Positions 12,917-25,300 are shown, numbered from the stretch's first letter. The stretch is 64,000 nucleotides of DNA from Tribonema minus (GCA_017506865.1 JAFCMP010000101.1:434001-498000); one strand, 5' to 3'. Notes: generated from the sequence alone by a model not told the origin. Numbers and translations: made by a program.

Positions 12917-13701
12917 AGCGGCAGCAGCGGCGGCGGCAGCAGCGGCGGCAGTGGTGGCGGCGGCGCCAGCGACGGCGGCAGCGGCCGCAGGGGCGGCGGT
13001 GGCGGCAGCAGCAGCGGCAGCGGCAGCAGCATCTCATTGATTACCGTGCGAGGCCTCGCAGGGCGCGACGGTGATGTGGTCGTCGGCAACTTGGCTGGAG
13101 TGTCACCAGTTGAACTGCTGGCGCTGCTCAGCGAACAGGGGCTACCGCCGTCGGTGGCGCACGTGCTCAAGGCCATGGGCGCCATGCCGCCAGTGGCAGT
13201 GGTCGACGTGCTGCGAGTGGTGAGCGCTGCTGCAGCTGCCGCTGCTGCTCAAGCTTCAGCAGCGGCTGGTCGCACAACAGCATTGGCAGCACCAGCGGGA
13301 GCAGCTGCAGGATCGACAGCCAGCGCAATTGGCAAAACTGCAGCGAGTGGCTGCGTTCATTTACCATTGGCGGAAGACATTGTTTGTTCCAGTGATTGGA
13401 GCGCTGCTGCCGAGACGCGCAGCTCGCAGTCAATGCCTGCTGAGCACTGGGTGGTGAGGATGCAGCCGGGCGGCAGCAGCAGTGGCAGTAGAGAAGAGGA
13501 CCAGCTGACCGTGCGCGTGCTGGGTGGGCCAACAGGGACGGCGATGTTTACACTTGTGCTGACGGCAAGTGCTACCACAGGCTTTTCAGGGGCACATGGA
13601 GCCGCCCTGAGCAATGCCTCAGCAACGGCCATCGCAGCAGCATCGCCTGCGCCCTCTGTTGCCACCGCCGCAACCGCTCGCACAACTGACAAGGTCGCAA
13701 T

Positions 13702-13748
<47 letters not shown>

Positions 13749-14712
13749 CAGTGACACCTTTCAGCGCCGCCGCGAAGACGTCAGCGCCGCCAGCACAGCA
13801 GCGCTCAGCACTGCGGCATCCTCAACGGTGACGCTCCACTCCAACGCCTGCTCCAGCAGCACGGCGGGCGGCGGCGGCGGCGGCGACGGCGCGGCAGCGG
13901 CGCTGGCCCCCGGCACGGCCGTCGAGGCGCGGTTCGGAGCGCTGCCGCGGTGGTACCCCGCCACCGTCACAGCGCTCAACGCGGACGGCAGTTACGCCCT
14001 CGCGTACGCAGACGGCGATACCGAGCGCTGCGCGCTGCGGTTCAGGGTGAGGCTGGCGGGGCAGAAGCAGGCGCGCGCGCTCGCGCCCGGCGCGGCGGTC
14101 GACGTGCGCGTCGGCAAGGTGAGACAGAGCCGTTTCGGCGCGCGTAACTGTCGCGGCGCTGACGTCCGTTCGATAGGCTTCGGTGTGCGAATGTTGCGCG
14201 CTGCTGGATTGTGGCCATACTCTCAGTCAGCAAGCCGACACTGTCGTCTCGTCGCATGCGGAAATGCCTGCTGTCCGACCATCAGAGCAGAGCAGTGAAG
14301 TGTGCGCGCGAGCGTGTGCAGGGTCGAGTGCCGCCACTGGAGCCGCCGCATTTCGCGATTGGTCGCTGCTGCAATGGTGCTGCCGTTTGCGTGAAGGCAT
14401 GCGGAATTGTGCTGCGTGCTACGACTGGGACTAGACGGTGCCAGACAGAGTTCGATTTCGCCTTAAATTACACTTTGCCACTTTATGTTGCACTTGCGCA
14501 TACATGGTCGCGTGGGCTAAATCTCCCCCCCCCCCCCATGATGCACCTTGTGACAGGGATGTCAGTTAGGGGAGATCGTCCGCGCATGCGGCGGCGACAA
14601 GTACGATGTTCAACTGGACGGCGGCGGAGAACTGCTAGTTGAAGTACCGCGTACCGACCTCCTGGCATTGCACAGCTGGCCGCCAGGGGCAAGACCTGCC
14701 AGTGGGGTATAG
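5675..14712 (+). CDS. Giant C2-like / ankyrin / duplicated-module / Tudor-like protein
   Basis: The model joins 5675-8046, 8499-9486, 9914-13827, 13857-14118 and 14566-14712, about 2,560 residues. The ATG at 5675 is in good context (AACCATGG). Residues 8-190 resemble a C2 domain (LHIHVWDAIGVP; LVWNE; AELLLVN; SVPLF). Poly-Ala and a poly-Gln tract (7103-7162) follow. Exon 2 ends in an ankyrin repeat (GTALHAAARCGAARLVALLL) that continues across the intron into DFKGRLPSDVAANM. Exon 3 carries two copies of an unrecognised module of about 200 residues. Exons 4-5 encode two Tudor/agenet-like strands (VEARFGALPRWYPATVTALN; GDKYDVQLDGGGELLVEVP). The donor at 8047 (CAG|GTAGTG) overlaps what would otherwise be a stop, so two separate genes remain possible. 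The exon 3-4 join needs either a 29-nt intron or a frameshift in the CAG tract. The likely role is a chromatin- or membrane-linked scaffold; no catalytic motif is seen. Confidence 0.65.
6948..6993 (+). repeat. GCG trinucleotide tract encoding poly-Ala
   Basis: A (GCG)n run lies inside exon 1 of the giant gene and encodes about 16 alanines. It is in frame with the surrounding coding sequence. Confidence 0.9.
7103..7162 (+). repeat. CAG tract encoding poly-Gln
   Basis: About 20 CAG/CAA codons encode an uninterrupted glutamine tract in exon 1 of the giant gene. One CAA near 7150 interrupts the pure repeat. Confidence 0.95.
11078..13240 (+). other. Two-copy internal module in the giant protein
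   Basis: Module copy 1 (about 11078-11630) starts AEQLEYGDDALADAVAAYGA and runs through VEVCGLSGA and ALPPDALRVAEALAAASSIA. Copy 2 (about 12545-13240) starts DAALQLEFGLSVTDAVAAL and runs through ITVRGLAGRDGD and LPPSVAHVLKAMGAMPP. In both, a helical Asp/Glu-rich part (DPEAV / ETPEGM) is followed by a beta-rich part. In copy 2 they are separated by a very long glycine run. No known family is recognised. Confidence 0.55.
12818..12916 (+). repeat. GGC tract encoding about 33 consecutive glycines
   Basis: A nearly pure (GGC)n array of about 33 units lies inside exon 3 of the giant gene, flanked by Gly/Ser codons. It would be expected to be length-polymorphic. Confidence 0.95.
13703..13750 (+). 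repeat. CAG microsatellite at a reading-frame switch
   Basis: The tract reads as poly-Ala in the frame arriving from upstream and as poly-Ser in the frame that leads into the Tudor-like exon. The upstream frame stops at 13831. The downstream frame is open from about 13690 onward. A one-base length change here would join the two frames. Confidence 0.6.
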
Positions 14713-16320
14713 CCTGGCCGTATGTGCTGGCGTATTAATTAATGCTGATCATATCCTCAAAGAAACTATGCATGTATGTAGCTGTGCACAACATCATGCC
14801 CTGACTGTATGGCTGTCAGCCTATTGCATGACCCAGGATGACGCAACGCATCCGCTTTCAATTTTTGTCATTGTTGTGGATAGTCACAGAGACTTTCACT
14901 TGCGCCACATGGCACAGGAGTTGTCCTCGTCACAGCTGCTTTAAAAAGGGCTGCTGTAGCAAGCTACAGTGATGGTCTGAGCGACGCGGATAGCATCTTG
15001 CGTGCTGTGGCGACTACACTGTGGCATTTGCACTGCATGCGGAGTGGCTGCACACATCTGAAGTTGAGTTGACGCAGCAACTTGGCAGCAACCATGCTGA
15101 CGTTGGCGACATCACCAAATGGCACTCTGTGATGGGGCTCTAGCTCACCCGTGTTTGCTACACCCATGCCTACATGAATGCGTATGACCCAAAGTCAAAT
15201 GCTGCGGCAATACTCTGCTTGAACGTGAGCGTTTGACATCCTGAAGCTTGAGACCATGCAGCGTGCAAATAGTCGTCTGCTCTCATACTCCGTGATCGCC
15301 AGTGAGCGCTTCAGTGCAGGGCCAGCAATGCAGGAAAAAAAGAAGTCACGCAACGCCCCCGCAGCATTGTGAACAAAACACCCATTACGTCACTGCTGCC
15401 TTACAACAGCACTGGCGGTAAACACCGCTTCTGTGCACTGTCAACGTCGCTACCAGTGCCTATCGCATCCTCGCACCAAAGCTGCGGCAAATTGTGATCG
15501 CACGCGTGGAAACGCGCTTGAGCTGTAGATCTTGCCGCGAGGCGCAGTCTGCCGCCACTGCGATCTCGTGATTGATAACTGCCATTACGTGAGAATTGCG
15601 TGGGAAAACGTCAACATACCACCGCTTAGTGGTACAGTAGCGGCCCTTACGCCCTAAGACAGATAACATCAGCTCACACAACAGCGGCCCTTCCATGCGG
15701 ACCATTACCGTCACACTCTCTACTACTAGTGTCAACGCCCCCCCGTATTACTCCGCCTACGCTACGTAATCAATTGTGCTGTGGATACAGCTTCAAAACC
15801 AAGCAAGCGCAGCGCTGCTTCAAAGCGCACAGCTGCCGCCATCGCCGCGCGCATGCGCGAACTGCAGAGCTTCCACGTCACAGCCAGAGGCACTAGCCAC
15901 CCCCTACAGCGCAGTCAGCTCGGGCAATCGAGGTAAGACCTCATGGCCGCGAAACAGGGGTATAGATTACGCGCCGGCGCTGGCGTGTCTGCAAGCTTGC
16001 TGACCGCCCGCCAGAGCAGTTGTGCGTACTCCTGATGGCAACTGCAAGACGTGACGTGCCACTGGCGCAGCGGCAGGCGCGAGGCTCCGGTCCTCAGCGA
16101 AACCCTAGCTAGGGTCAACCCGATGCTGAGCGCTGACTCATGGCACTGCAGTGCGTCGCACCGCTGTTGATCGGGGTGCGACCACGCGCCACTGGCACGT
16201 CACCGCTTGCAGCGCCAAGGTTGAACCAGTTGATGTTGCCAATGAGCGAGGGTGCGGCAATGTGCGTGCGCTGCCACCGGTGACGTGCCATTGTCGTGTC
16301 CATGCCCTGGGCTGCGACGC
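14713..16320. other. Convergent intergenic region
   Basis: About 1.6 kb lies between the stop of the giant plus-strand gene and the stop of the minus-strand LRR-RGS gene. It presumably holds both 3' UTRs and terminators. No exon with sensible phase, no RNA gene and no recognisable mobile element was seen. Confidence 0.5.
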
Positions 16321-19300
16321 TCACGCCGTCGTGTCTGTCGCCGTCGCCACCGTCTGTGGCGACACGTCGCTGCCGTCCGCATGAGGCTTGGCGATGTCCG
16401 GATCAGCCTCCGCCGCCGCCGCTGCCGCCGCCGCCGCTGCAACCTCGTCTTGCATCGCCTGAGGACGTTCGACGCGGCAGCGCTCCGCGTCAGCATGCGC
16501 ATATCTCCTGATGATGATACAAAATGTCATCAGTGCCTCACAGCTCTTCATGGGTAATGAAATGCAGCCCACAAACGAGGTTTGCATTGATTTCGGCGCC
16601 GGCGCGCACTAAATTCGACTGTGCTCATATGAAAAACTTCAAGTTATGAAGTGCCAGTAAGTTCAAGTGTCGAACCGCAGACCGCGCCTGCCTGCCCGAA
16701 GACACGTGCCCGCTGCCGCGCGCCAACGTGAGCAGACAGCACGGGCTCAGCCACCCCACCAGCCCAGCACCTTCAGGATCTACTTCAACAAATACTTCGA
16801 GTGGTGATGACTCACCGCGGGCGCGCCCGACGACGACGGCTGCCCCGAAATGTGTGTCCCCGCGGCGGGGCGTCTACGAGAGAAGACGGCACCAGCTCAC
16901 CTCAATGAGCAGCAACTTCAACTTGTAATATGAATATTACTTCAAGTGGATGACGCACCAGCGGGGCGCCCGACGACGGCTGCCCCGAGATGTGCGTCCC
17001 CGCAGCGGCGTACTCGGCAAACTCGGGCGCCGCGATCACCTCCTGCCACCACTTGGCGATGCCGCCGCCGGCCGCCTTGCGCGGCGGCGAGCGGCCGCGG
17101 CGGCGGTGCGTGCGGCGGCGGCGCTTCTTGAGGAGGCGCGCGCGCGCCGCCGCCTGCGCCTCCGCAGAGGGCTTCGCAGGGGGGTCCTCGTGGTACGAGA
17201 CGACGGCGCGGACGAGCTGAGGCGCGGGGGGGAGGGGGGGGGGGGGGGGGGGGGGGGAAGGGGGGGGGGGTCACTGATCATCAGCGGAAGAGGGGGGGAG
17301 GGGGGGGGGCTTCGTCAAAAGAGACGACGGCGCGGACGAGCTGTGGCGCGCCGTGAAGGGGGGGGGGGGGGGGAGGGATGGGGGGGTCAGCTTGGCAGCG
17401 CTCGTTGATAATCAGCTGGGGGAGGGGAGGGGGCTTCGTGGTACGAGGCGGCGGCGCGGACGAGCTGAGGCGTGACATGAAGAAGGAGGGTGCGAGGGGG
17501 TGAGGTGGGGGGGGGGGTTCAGCGTGGCAGATCATCAGCGGGGGAGAGGGAGACTGGGGGGGGGGGGGGGGGTCCGCATGGCAGCGCTCGTTGGTTGTCA
17601 GCGGGGTGAGGGGGGACCTGGAGGTACGACTGCGGGGGGTAGAGGTGGGGAGGGGGGGAGGGCTGCTAGTGCTCATCGGTCATCGAGTCGAACTGTACTC
17701 GACGCCTACTACCACGCGAGAGGAGTGCGTGCGGTGATAAAGGACAAGGCGCACGCAGCAGGAGCATCTGCGGGCGGATGCCGTTGTGCGCCCCGTGCGA
17801 CCGCCGGCAAGTCGTGCGGCGCTAGTTTGAGCACTGCCACACAGGACGCTGCACGAAGTTGCATGCACTTTGCGGCGCTGCTCAGTTCACATGTGACGAT
17901 GCACAATCCACACAATACTGCAAACTGCAGAACATAGCCAGCGGCCTCGGTCGAAACTTGAACTGGTGCACTGCCGTACCTCAAGTTCATCGCTGCGCAG
18001 CGCGCGGCCGTCGATGAGGTCCTCAAGCTCAAGGTTGAGCGCCGCAACAAATCGCGGGTACGCGTCCAGGCGCAGGAGGTCCAGGACCTGGGACTCCGCC
18101 GCCGAAAATGCGCGCCGCAGCTCGTTGCAGATGCGCTGGCGGAGCAAGTAGGGTTAGGGCGAGGGTTAGGGTTAGCTCGTTGCAAATGCGCTGGTGCATG
18201 GAGTGGGGTGAAATTTGGACAAGGGCTACGCCAGATGGGCAGGGCCGGGGTTTGGCTACGACAGGTGAGTTGAGCGCACAAGAGCCCTCGAGTGTTAGGG
18301 CGACAGATGCAGACACAAGCACTACACGTGGGAATTGGAGAACTCACGCCGCAGCTCATTGCGGATGCGCTGGCGAGCTAGGGGTAGGGCTAGGGTTGCG
18401 ACATTGCGAGATGTGGCGCTGGAGTGCCATCAGCTCAACAGAGTCAGCAGGAGTACACACGCATGAGTTACTGCAGAGGCATGGGCGCTCATCAATGCGT
18501 AGCGAGGCTGCGCTCTGGCGTGCTGTGCAAAAAGAGCGGGGAACGAGTGCGCTCTGCTGAAGCGGGCATCAAGGCCGCGCATGGGCACGACTGTGCCCAA
18601 CCCTAGCCCTAACCCCCTAACCCTAATCTAACCCTAAGCTTACCCCTACTGGTGCAGGCACCGCATCAGCGTGTGCGGGCCAGTTGACTGCAAATATCAT
18701 CTACCAAACTTGTGGGACCTCCCTTTCGACACAACATGCACCTGCGCCAAATCAGGTGCACGTTGCCGTCCCGTGGCATCTGCATCTGTGGAGAGGGCAG
18801 AGCCAATGTGGCGCCGCACTCCAGCCCCAAGTGGATGCCGCCGCGCAGCACGAGAGGCGGGTGCTACACAACACCTCGATGGCACACAACATGGCCAACG
18901 ATCATGTCGCAACACCTCTGCAGCTCAAAAAATGGCCAGAAAAATGTCACGCAAAAAATGGCGACGAATCAAGAAGGAACCCATCGGCTTCAAACTGATC
19001 GTGACACGTCAACAGCACAGGAAACGCGGCGAACCACTCATGAAAACAGGCTCAAAATGCCATAAACAAAGCGGCCTTTTCACCTGGTATTCTTCGTCAC
19101 CCGCGGCGAGCCCGGGGTCCATGCCGCCGTTGCGCAGCATGGAGGCCATGGAGTAGTCGGCGCCGGAGTCGGCGCCTGAGCCGTGCTGCTCGCTGGCGCC
19201 GAGCGCTGCCGCGCGCGCGTGCAGCGCCTCGAGGAGCGCTGTCACACGCGCCAACGTCTCCGCGCGCGTCGTGGAGCTCAGGTTGACCTGTTGTTGCGGG

Positions 19301-22300
19301 GGTTGACATGGTGAGCGTCATCACGTGATGATTGGTGATGGCGTAAGCACTGCCTCAAGGAGCGCTGTCACGCGCGCCAGCGTCTCTGCGCGCGTCGTCG
19401 AGCTCAGGTTGACCTGTATCACGACGGTGAGAATAATTCTGAGTTATAAAGGAGAGCAGGAGGCAATAGAGTGTTGTGTGGAGGGGCTGATGGGGTAGGC
19501 TGCGATGGTGTGGAGAGCGCTGCAATGATGAGCGCTGTCACGCGCGCCAGCGTCTCCGCACGCGTGGTCGAGCTCAGGTTCACCTGTTTTTACGGGGGTC
19601 ACAATGGTGAGAGGCGATTGGATGTTTGCATGCGGGAGGTGGCGGCGGGGCAGTGATGCTGCGAGCACTGCCTCGAGAGGAGCGCTGTCACTAGCCACAG
19701 CGTCTCCGCGCATGTCGTCGAGCTTAGGTTGGCCTGCCGCCGTGGGGAGTACGAATGGTAGACGTTACAGAGAGAGACAGAGATGGTATATGATGTTCGT
19801 TCGCCAGGGCAGTATTGATGCTGCCAAATAGTCTGCCGTGGACGCAGCAATTCAATGCGTGCTTACCGTAATCCTGACCCTAACCCTACCCCTCACCTGA
19901 CCCTAACCTACCCTATCGGCCCGCCTCCGTTGATGGTACCTTGGGCTGGATCTTGGGCTGGATCAACCTCAGCGTTTTTCTTGGCATGTAGAGGTTTCAT
20001 TTTGCACGTACTGCCATTCCACAGCTTGACCTCGTGGCTGCGCTGCGTACGCCTGGCGTGCGTCGGCGCTGCTGTGTCACACTCTGTTCAACATGCATTT
20101 CTTAACACACTTCAACATTGAAGTAATGTACGTGAAACGCTCGTGTCACACATACCTCCATGTCGGCCCCCGGGCGCACGAACATGTCCAGTATATGCTT
20201 GGCGTCCGACGCCAGCTCCCAGTCGTTGGCGGTTCGGAACGACTGCGTGAATAGGAAGGGTTGGCGGCAAGAGGAGCGTCACAAGTTGCTTCTTCCAAGA
20301 AGCACTCAGGAGCGTTAACGAACGTCTCTTGATGGAAGATGCACACGATACAGCAGCCATTTGACAGAGAGTTATCAGCATTGACGTTGTGATGAGGTAC
20401 AGCCCTGCGCTGCCTCCATGGACAAAGCAGTACTTCAAGTTGCAGTAGACGGAGCACAGTCACCATATAGATTATCCTCTGGTACTTCAGCAGGGTTACA
20501 AGAGTCTCACCCCACACATTGTAGTAGAAGTTGAGGTTCTCATCGAGCAGGTTGTTGGAGGCCTACGAGCGGACCCTTCCAAGCGCAAAATACCCACTTC
20601 AAGTCGTACCTAATATATGTTACGCTAAAGATTACCCACTGGTACTCAAAAAGCAAATGTTGCAAAGATCTTCCCACCCCAGCATCGTAGTAAAAGTCGA
20701 GGTTCTCGTCGAGCAGGTTGTTGGAGGCCCACGCGCGGAACCTTCCCAGCTCAATAAACAAACTTCAAGTTGAGTGTAAAGGCCACAATAAACAACAATC
20801 TGCTTGTCACCACTTGTACGTGAGATTCAACACTCACCCCAACGTCGTAGTAGAAGTCGAGGTTCTCGTCGAGCAGGTTGTTGGAGGCCCACGCGCGGAA
20901 CCTTCCCAGCGCGTACGGCGTAGGCGCCAGGTCCACCAGCACGTCCAGAACGTCGGGCGGCACGGCGCCGCCCTTGATGAACTCGCGCACGATGGCGACC
21001 TCGCGCGCGGCGGGCGCCTGATTGAAGTTGAAGTTGGATGTGCATTGTGATGGATTGGAGGGTGAGCAGAGGGAGGTGAGTGCGGAGGAATGCGATTGTG
21101 TGTGTGCACAGTTGCATAGCTGACGAACTCGCGCACGAGGGCGCCTGCTTGAAGTCGGAGTTGGGATGTGAAGTCTGATCGGCAAGGGCAGGTGCGCGCA
21201 GAGGGACGGACTACGTGCGCAGGCGCGATGGCTTGACGAACTCGCGCACGATGGCGACCCTCGCGCGGTGTGGGCGCCTGATTGAAGTTGAAGTTGGACG
21301 TGAAGTGCGAGTGGGGGGGGGGGGGGGGGGGGGTGAGCGCAGAAAAAGGATACCCAACGTGCACAGGCGTTGCTCCGCTCTCGGTGAACTCGTGCACAAC
21401 GGCGACTCGTCTCTGAGGCCGGCCTTGTTGATCGATTCTGATCGGCTGGCGGCCGCCGCTTATACTTCAACGTTACACTTGGCAGCACAGAGCCGTGGTC
21501 TCGTTGCAAAATCACGCAATGCTCAAGCACCTGCACGCAAACACACGCACACACACACACACCTTCTCGCCCAGCTCCGCTCTGAAGCCGGCCTCGTTGA
21601 GCGACGCTGACCGGCTGGGTGTGCGCCTCATATAGAACATAGCGCTCGCCACACCCCATGTTTTGTTGCAAAGTTACACAGTGCTCCATCACTAAACGAT
21701 AAAAAAATATGGTTTCTAAGCGCACCTTGTCGCCCAGCTCCGCTCTGAAGCCGGCCTCGTTGAGCGACGCTGCTCGGCTGGGCGTGCGCCCCATGGCCGC
21801 CAGCGTGCGCTCCAGCGAGATGGCCATTCTGCTGAGCTTAGCCTTGCGCTGCGCGCTCCTGCATCAGCAGCGCTCAGAAGAGAGGACGCGTCGGCGAAAT
21901 GTCGCTGCAGCTGGAGGAGGGCGTGCAGGGCGTGGGGCGGGCGCGCCCCCATGCTTTGTGCATCTTGAATGGTGATATTTAAATGTTCAAATTTGAGGTT
22001 TTGAGCCGCGTCGCGCGGGCGGCGCCCGCTGCGTCTACCGGCGCTGGAGCGTGGAGCTGCTGCGACGCGTGCATACCAGCACCGAGCTGCAGGCGATGGA
22101 TGCGCTTCCGCGCGCGCACGCTCATCCACAGCGGTGACGTCGCAGCTACGCGCAAATTCACAGCAATCAATTCACATGTTTGAATTCTGATCCACGCCCA
22201 CCTCGCGCCTTTGTGCGTCTCGTCAAAGGCCGCGTTCGCCGCTGCGGCGAGGTTGGCGGGCAGCGTCTTGACCACAGCGGTGAATGAAAATTCACTACAT

Positions 22301-25300
22301 TCACACATGTGAATAAAGGGTGAATTCACACGAATTCAACCCCCACCTTGCGCCCTTGCGCGTCCCGTCGAACGCCTCGTCCGCCGCGGTGAATGCGGAT
22401 TTACACATGCAAAAACAGCAGTGAGTTAACATAATTCCAAGTACTTCTATGTGGATTTCAAAGGTTTCACACACCCACCTCGCGCCCTTGCGCGTCTCGT
22501 CAAAGGCGTCGTCCGCCGCGGCGGCGAGGTTGGCGGGCAGCGTCTTGACGCGTCCGCAGCGCTGGCACATTCACACATGTGAATTCACACACATGTGCAT
22601 ACAGCGGTGATTTCACAAGCGTGAAGTTTTCACTTCACACGCATCTGGCGCCCTTGCGCGTCTCGTCGAACGCCTCGTCCGCTGCAGCAGCGAGGTTGGC
22701 GGGCATCGTCTTGACGCGGCCGCGGTGCTTGCACATTCACACATGTGAATCACAAGTGCATACAGCAGTGAATTCACATATGTGAATTTCACTCCCACCT
22801 TGCGCCCTTGCGCGTCTCGTCGAACGTCTCGTCCGCCGCTGCGGCCAGGTTGGCGGGTAGCGTCTTGACGCGGCCGCGGCGCTTGCGCGCGCCCTCGCCG
22901 TCCGTGTGGTACGCGCCGCCCTGGCCGCGCGTGTGGCTGCTCGCGCCGAGGCTCACGCCGCTGGCGACGCTCCTGCCACCGACCGTCTGTAGCATGATGC
23001 GGCAGTCAAGGCGGCGGTGATTTACAAGATCGACGAGACCAGCTTTGACCTGCATTTGTGAGGCATCGTATACGCGAATGAAAGTTGATCTTATGGCTCG
23101 TGCCGCTGGCGACGCTCCTGCCGCCAACCGTCTGCACAGTAGCATAAAGCGGCAGTTGCAGAGCGCAGCCAGGGAGATGAGCCGCTCGAGGTGCAGCATA
23201 CCGGCTCTGAACTCTGGATGACCTTGGAGCAGAGATGGCGCGTTGACTTGTTGCACCGGTACGAGTTCAAGTTTTTGTGCCGGTTGCGCATGTGGCTGCT
23301 CGCGCCGAGGCTCGAGCCGCTGGCGACGCTCCTGCCGCCGATAGTCTGTAGCGTGATGCGGCAGTCAAGGCGGCGGTGATTTACAAGAACGACAAGACCA
23401 GCGTTGACCCGCATTTGTGAGGCATCGTGTAAGCGAATGGAAGTGAAAGTTGATGTTATGGCTCGTGCCGCTGGCGACGCTCCTGCCGCCGAAAGTCTGT
23501 AGCGTGAAGCGGCAGTCAAGGCGGTGGTGAATTTACGAACTCGGCACGGCCAGCTTTCACCTACGTTCGATAGGTGTCGCGTAATTGAATGTAGGGTTGA
23601 TGTTATGGCTCATGCCACTGGCTATGTTCCTGCCGCCAATCGTCTGTACAGTAGCATAAAGCGGCAGTTGCGAGGGCAGCGCACAGCCAGCCAGATGAGC
23701 CCTCGATATGCAGCATAGTGTTTGTTGACGCATACTGTTCGTCGTCCTTCGGCTCAAGCGGAAACTGTTCTTCAATAAGTGCATGGATGGATGAGACTCC
23801 ACAACTTCAGTTTAAATGAAGTTCAAGCTTGCAGTATGAAATTGAAGTTACACACCTGGTCGTCCTCGTCGTCCTCCGGCCGCCGCCGCCCCAGCGCCGC
23901 GCGCAGCTTCCTCTGGAACTGCAGCCGCGCCACCGCGCCAATGCTGCCGCGGCGCCCGCGGCTCGCGACGCTGGCCTCGCCCTCCGACTTGAAACCGGGC
24001 TCCTAAGGTTACAGAGCACGATGTTGAAGTAAGCAACTTACTAAGTATACATATTTCATAGTATAACTCCGATGCTGCCGCGACGCCTGCGGCGCGCGAC
24101 GCTGGCCTCGCCCTCTGACTTGAAGCCGGGTTCCTAAGGTTACAGAGCACAGCGTTGAAGTAAGCGATATGTATATACTTCAAAGTATAACTCCAGTGCT
24201 GCCATGCCACGGCGCCCGCGGCTCGCAACGCTGGCCTCGCCCTCCGACCTGAAGCCGGGTTCCTGAGGCGATGGAGCACAGTGTTGAACTAAGCAACAAA
24301 ATTTCCTCTGCACAAACAAAGGCTACCCCCTACCCTCGGGACGCAGGCCTCCCCTTCAGACTTGAAGCCGGGTTCCTGATGCGAGCACAAGTGTTGAAGT
24401 GAGCCATGGAATTGCAGGCGGCAGCAGCAACAGTTCCTCTGCGCATATCGCATGAGACGCTGGCAGTCGAAGAAGAGGGGCGCGCCAACACTTCAAGTTG
24501 AAGTAACTACCAGCGCTTGGCGGTCACCATGTGTCATCAGTCACCCCTGCGCCGCGTCGTGAATGCGAGAAGTGGCGAGCCGCCCCACAACTGCAGCAGC
24601 ACGCGAGAGCGCCTCCCGCAGCCGCCACAGCACCGCAGACGCGAAGTGCGCCCGAGGGCGCGGCTGCACGAGACACCAAAGCTTCAACTTGTGGTAACCA
24701 GCAGCGCTCAGCGCGGCGATACGCGGCGCGCGCACCGCCGCTTCAACCAGCAGTAAACCAGCAGCAGTGCTCTACGCGGCGATGCGCGCGACGCGCGAGC
24801 GAACCGCACGTGCGCGCGCACCGACACTTCAACTTGCAGTAAACCTGCAGCAGCGCTCAGCGCGCACCTGAGCGGCCGCCGCGGGCACCGGCGGCTCCGG
24901 CAGCTGCAGCTCCCAGCCGACGCTGTCGGGCGACGCTCCGAGTGAAGGTGACGCTCCGCGTGAGGGCGTCAGCGCGCCGTCGTCCGAGCCCGCAAAGCTG
25001 AAGTTGTTGGCGCGCGGCGCGGCGTGCGGCGTGGGCTGCCGCCCGCGGGACCTGAAGTTGCGTCACAGCAGCGACGCGGTGAGGACGGTGGCTGATGAGC
25101 AGAAAACCGTTGCGCATTGTTGGAATTCGTGTTGTATCGCGCGCCATCAATGCGCACCACTGTGGCGCTTCTCAGCGAGCTGTTGTACACGTGGTCGCAG
25201 AGCGCTCGACGCGTGGCGCAGCTGCTGGCGCGCGGTGGCAGCGCTCCAACGAGAGCGTCGAGCGCCGCTTTCGCCTGCGCGCGACACAGCTACCGCGCCA

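Noticed and set aside
12574-13185. Minus-strand frame with a long Pro run
   Set aside because: It is a mirror of the (GGC)n glycine tract, with no start, splice or homology support.
14713-16320. tRNA or other structured RNA gene in the convergent gap
   Set aside because: No cloverleaf with plausible arms or pol III boxes could be identified by eye.
18149-18637. Chromosome end suggested by TTAGGG repeats
   Set aside because: The runs are short, imperfect, occur in both orientations, and lie inside introns of continuous genes.
21535-21565. CA-rich stretch as a possible gene boundary
   Set aside because: It lies between donor-side copies of exon 11, and the exons on both sides join in phase into one protein.
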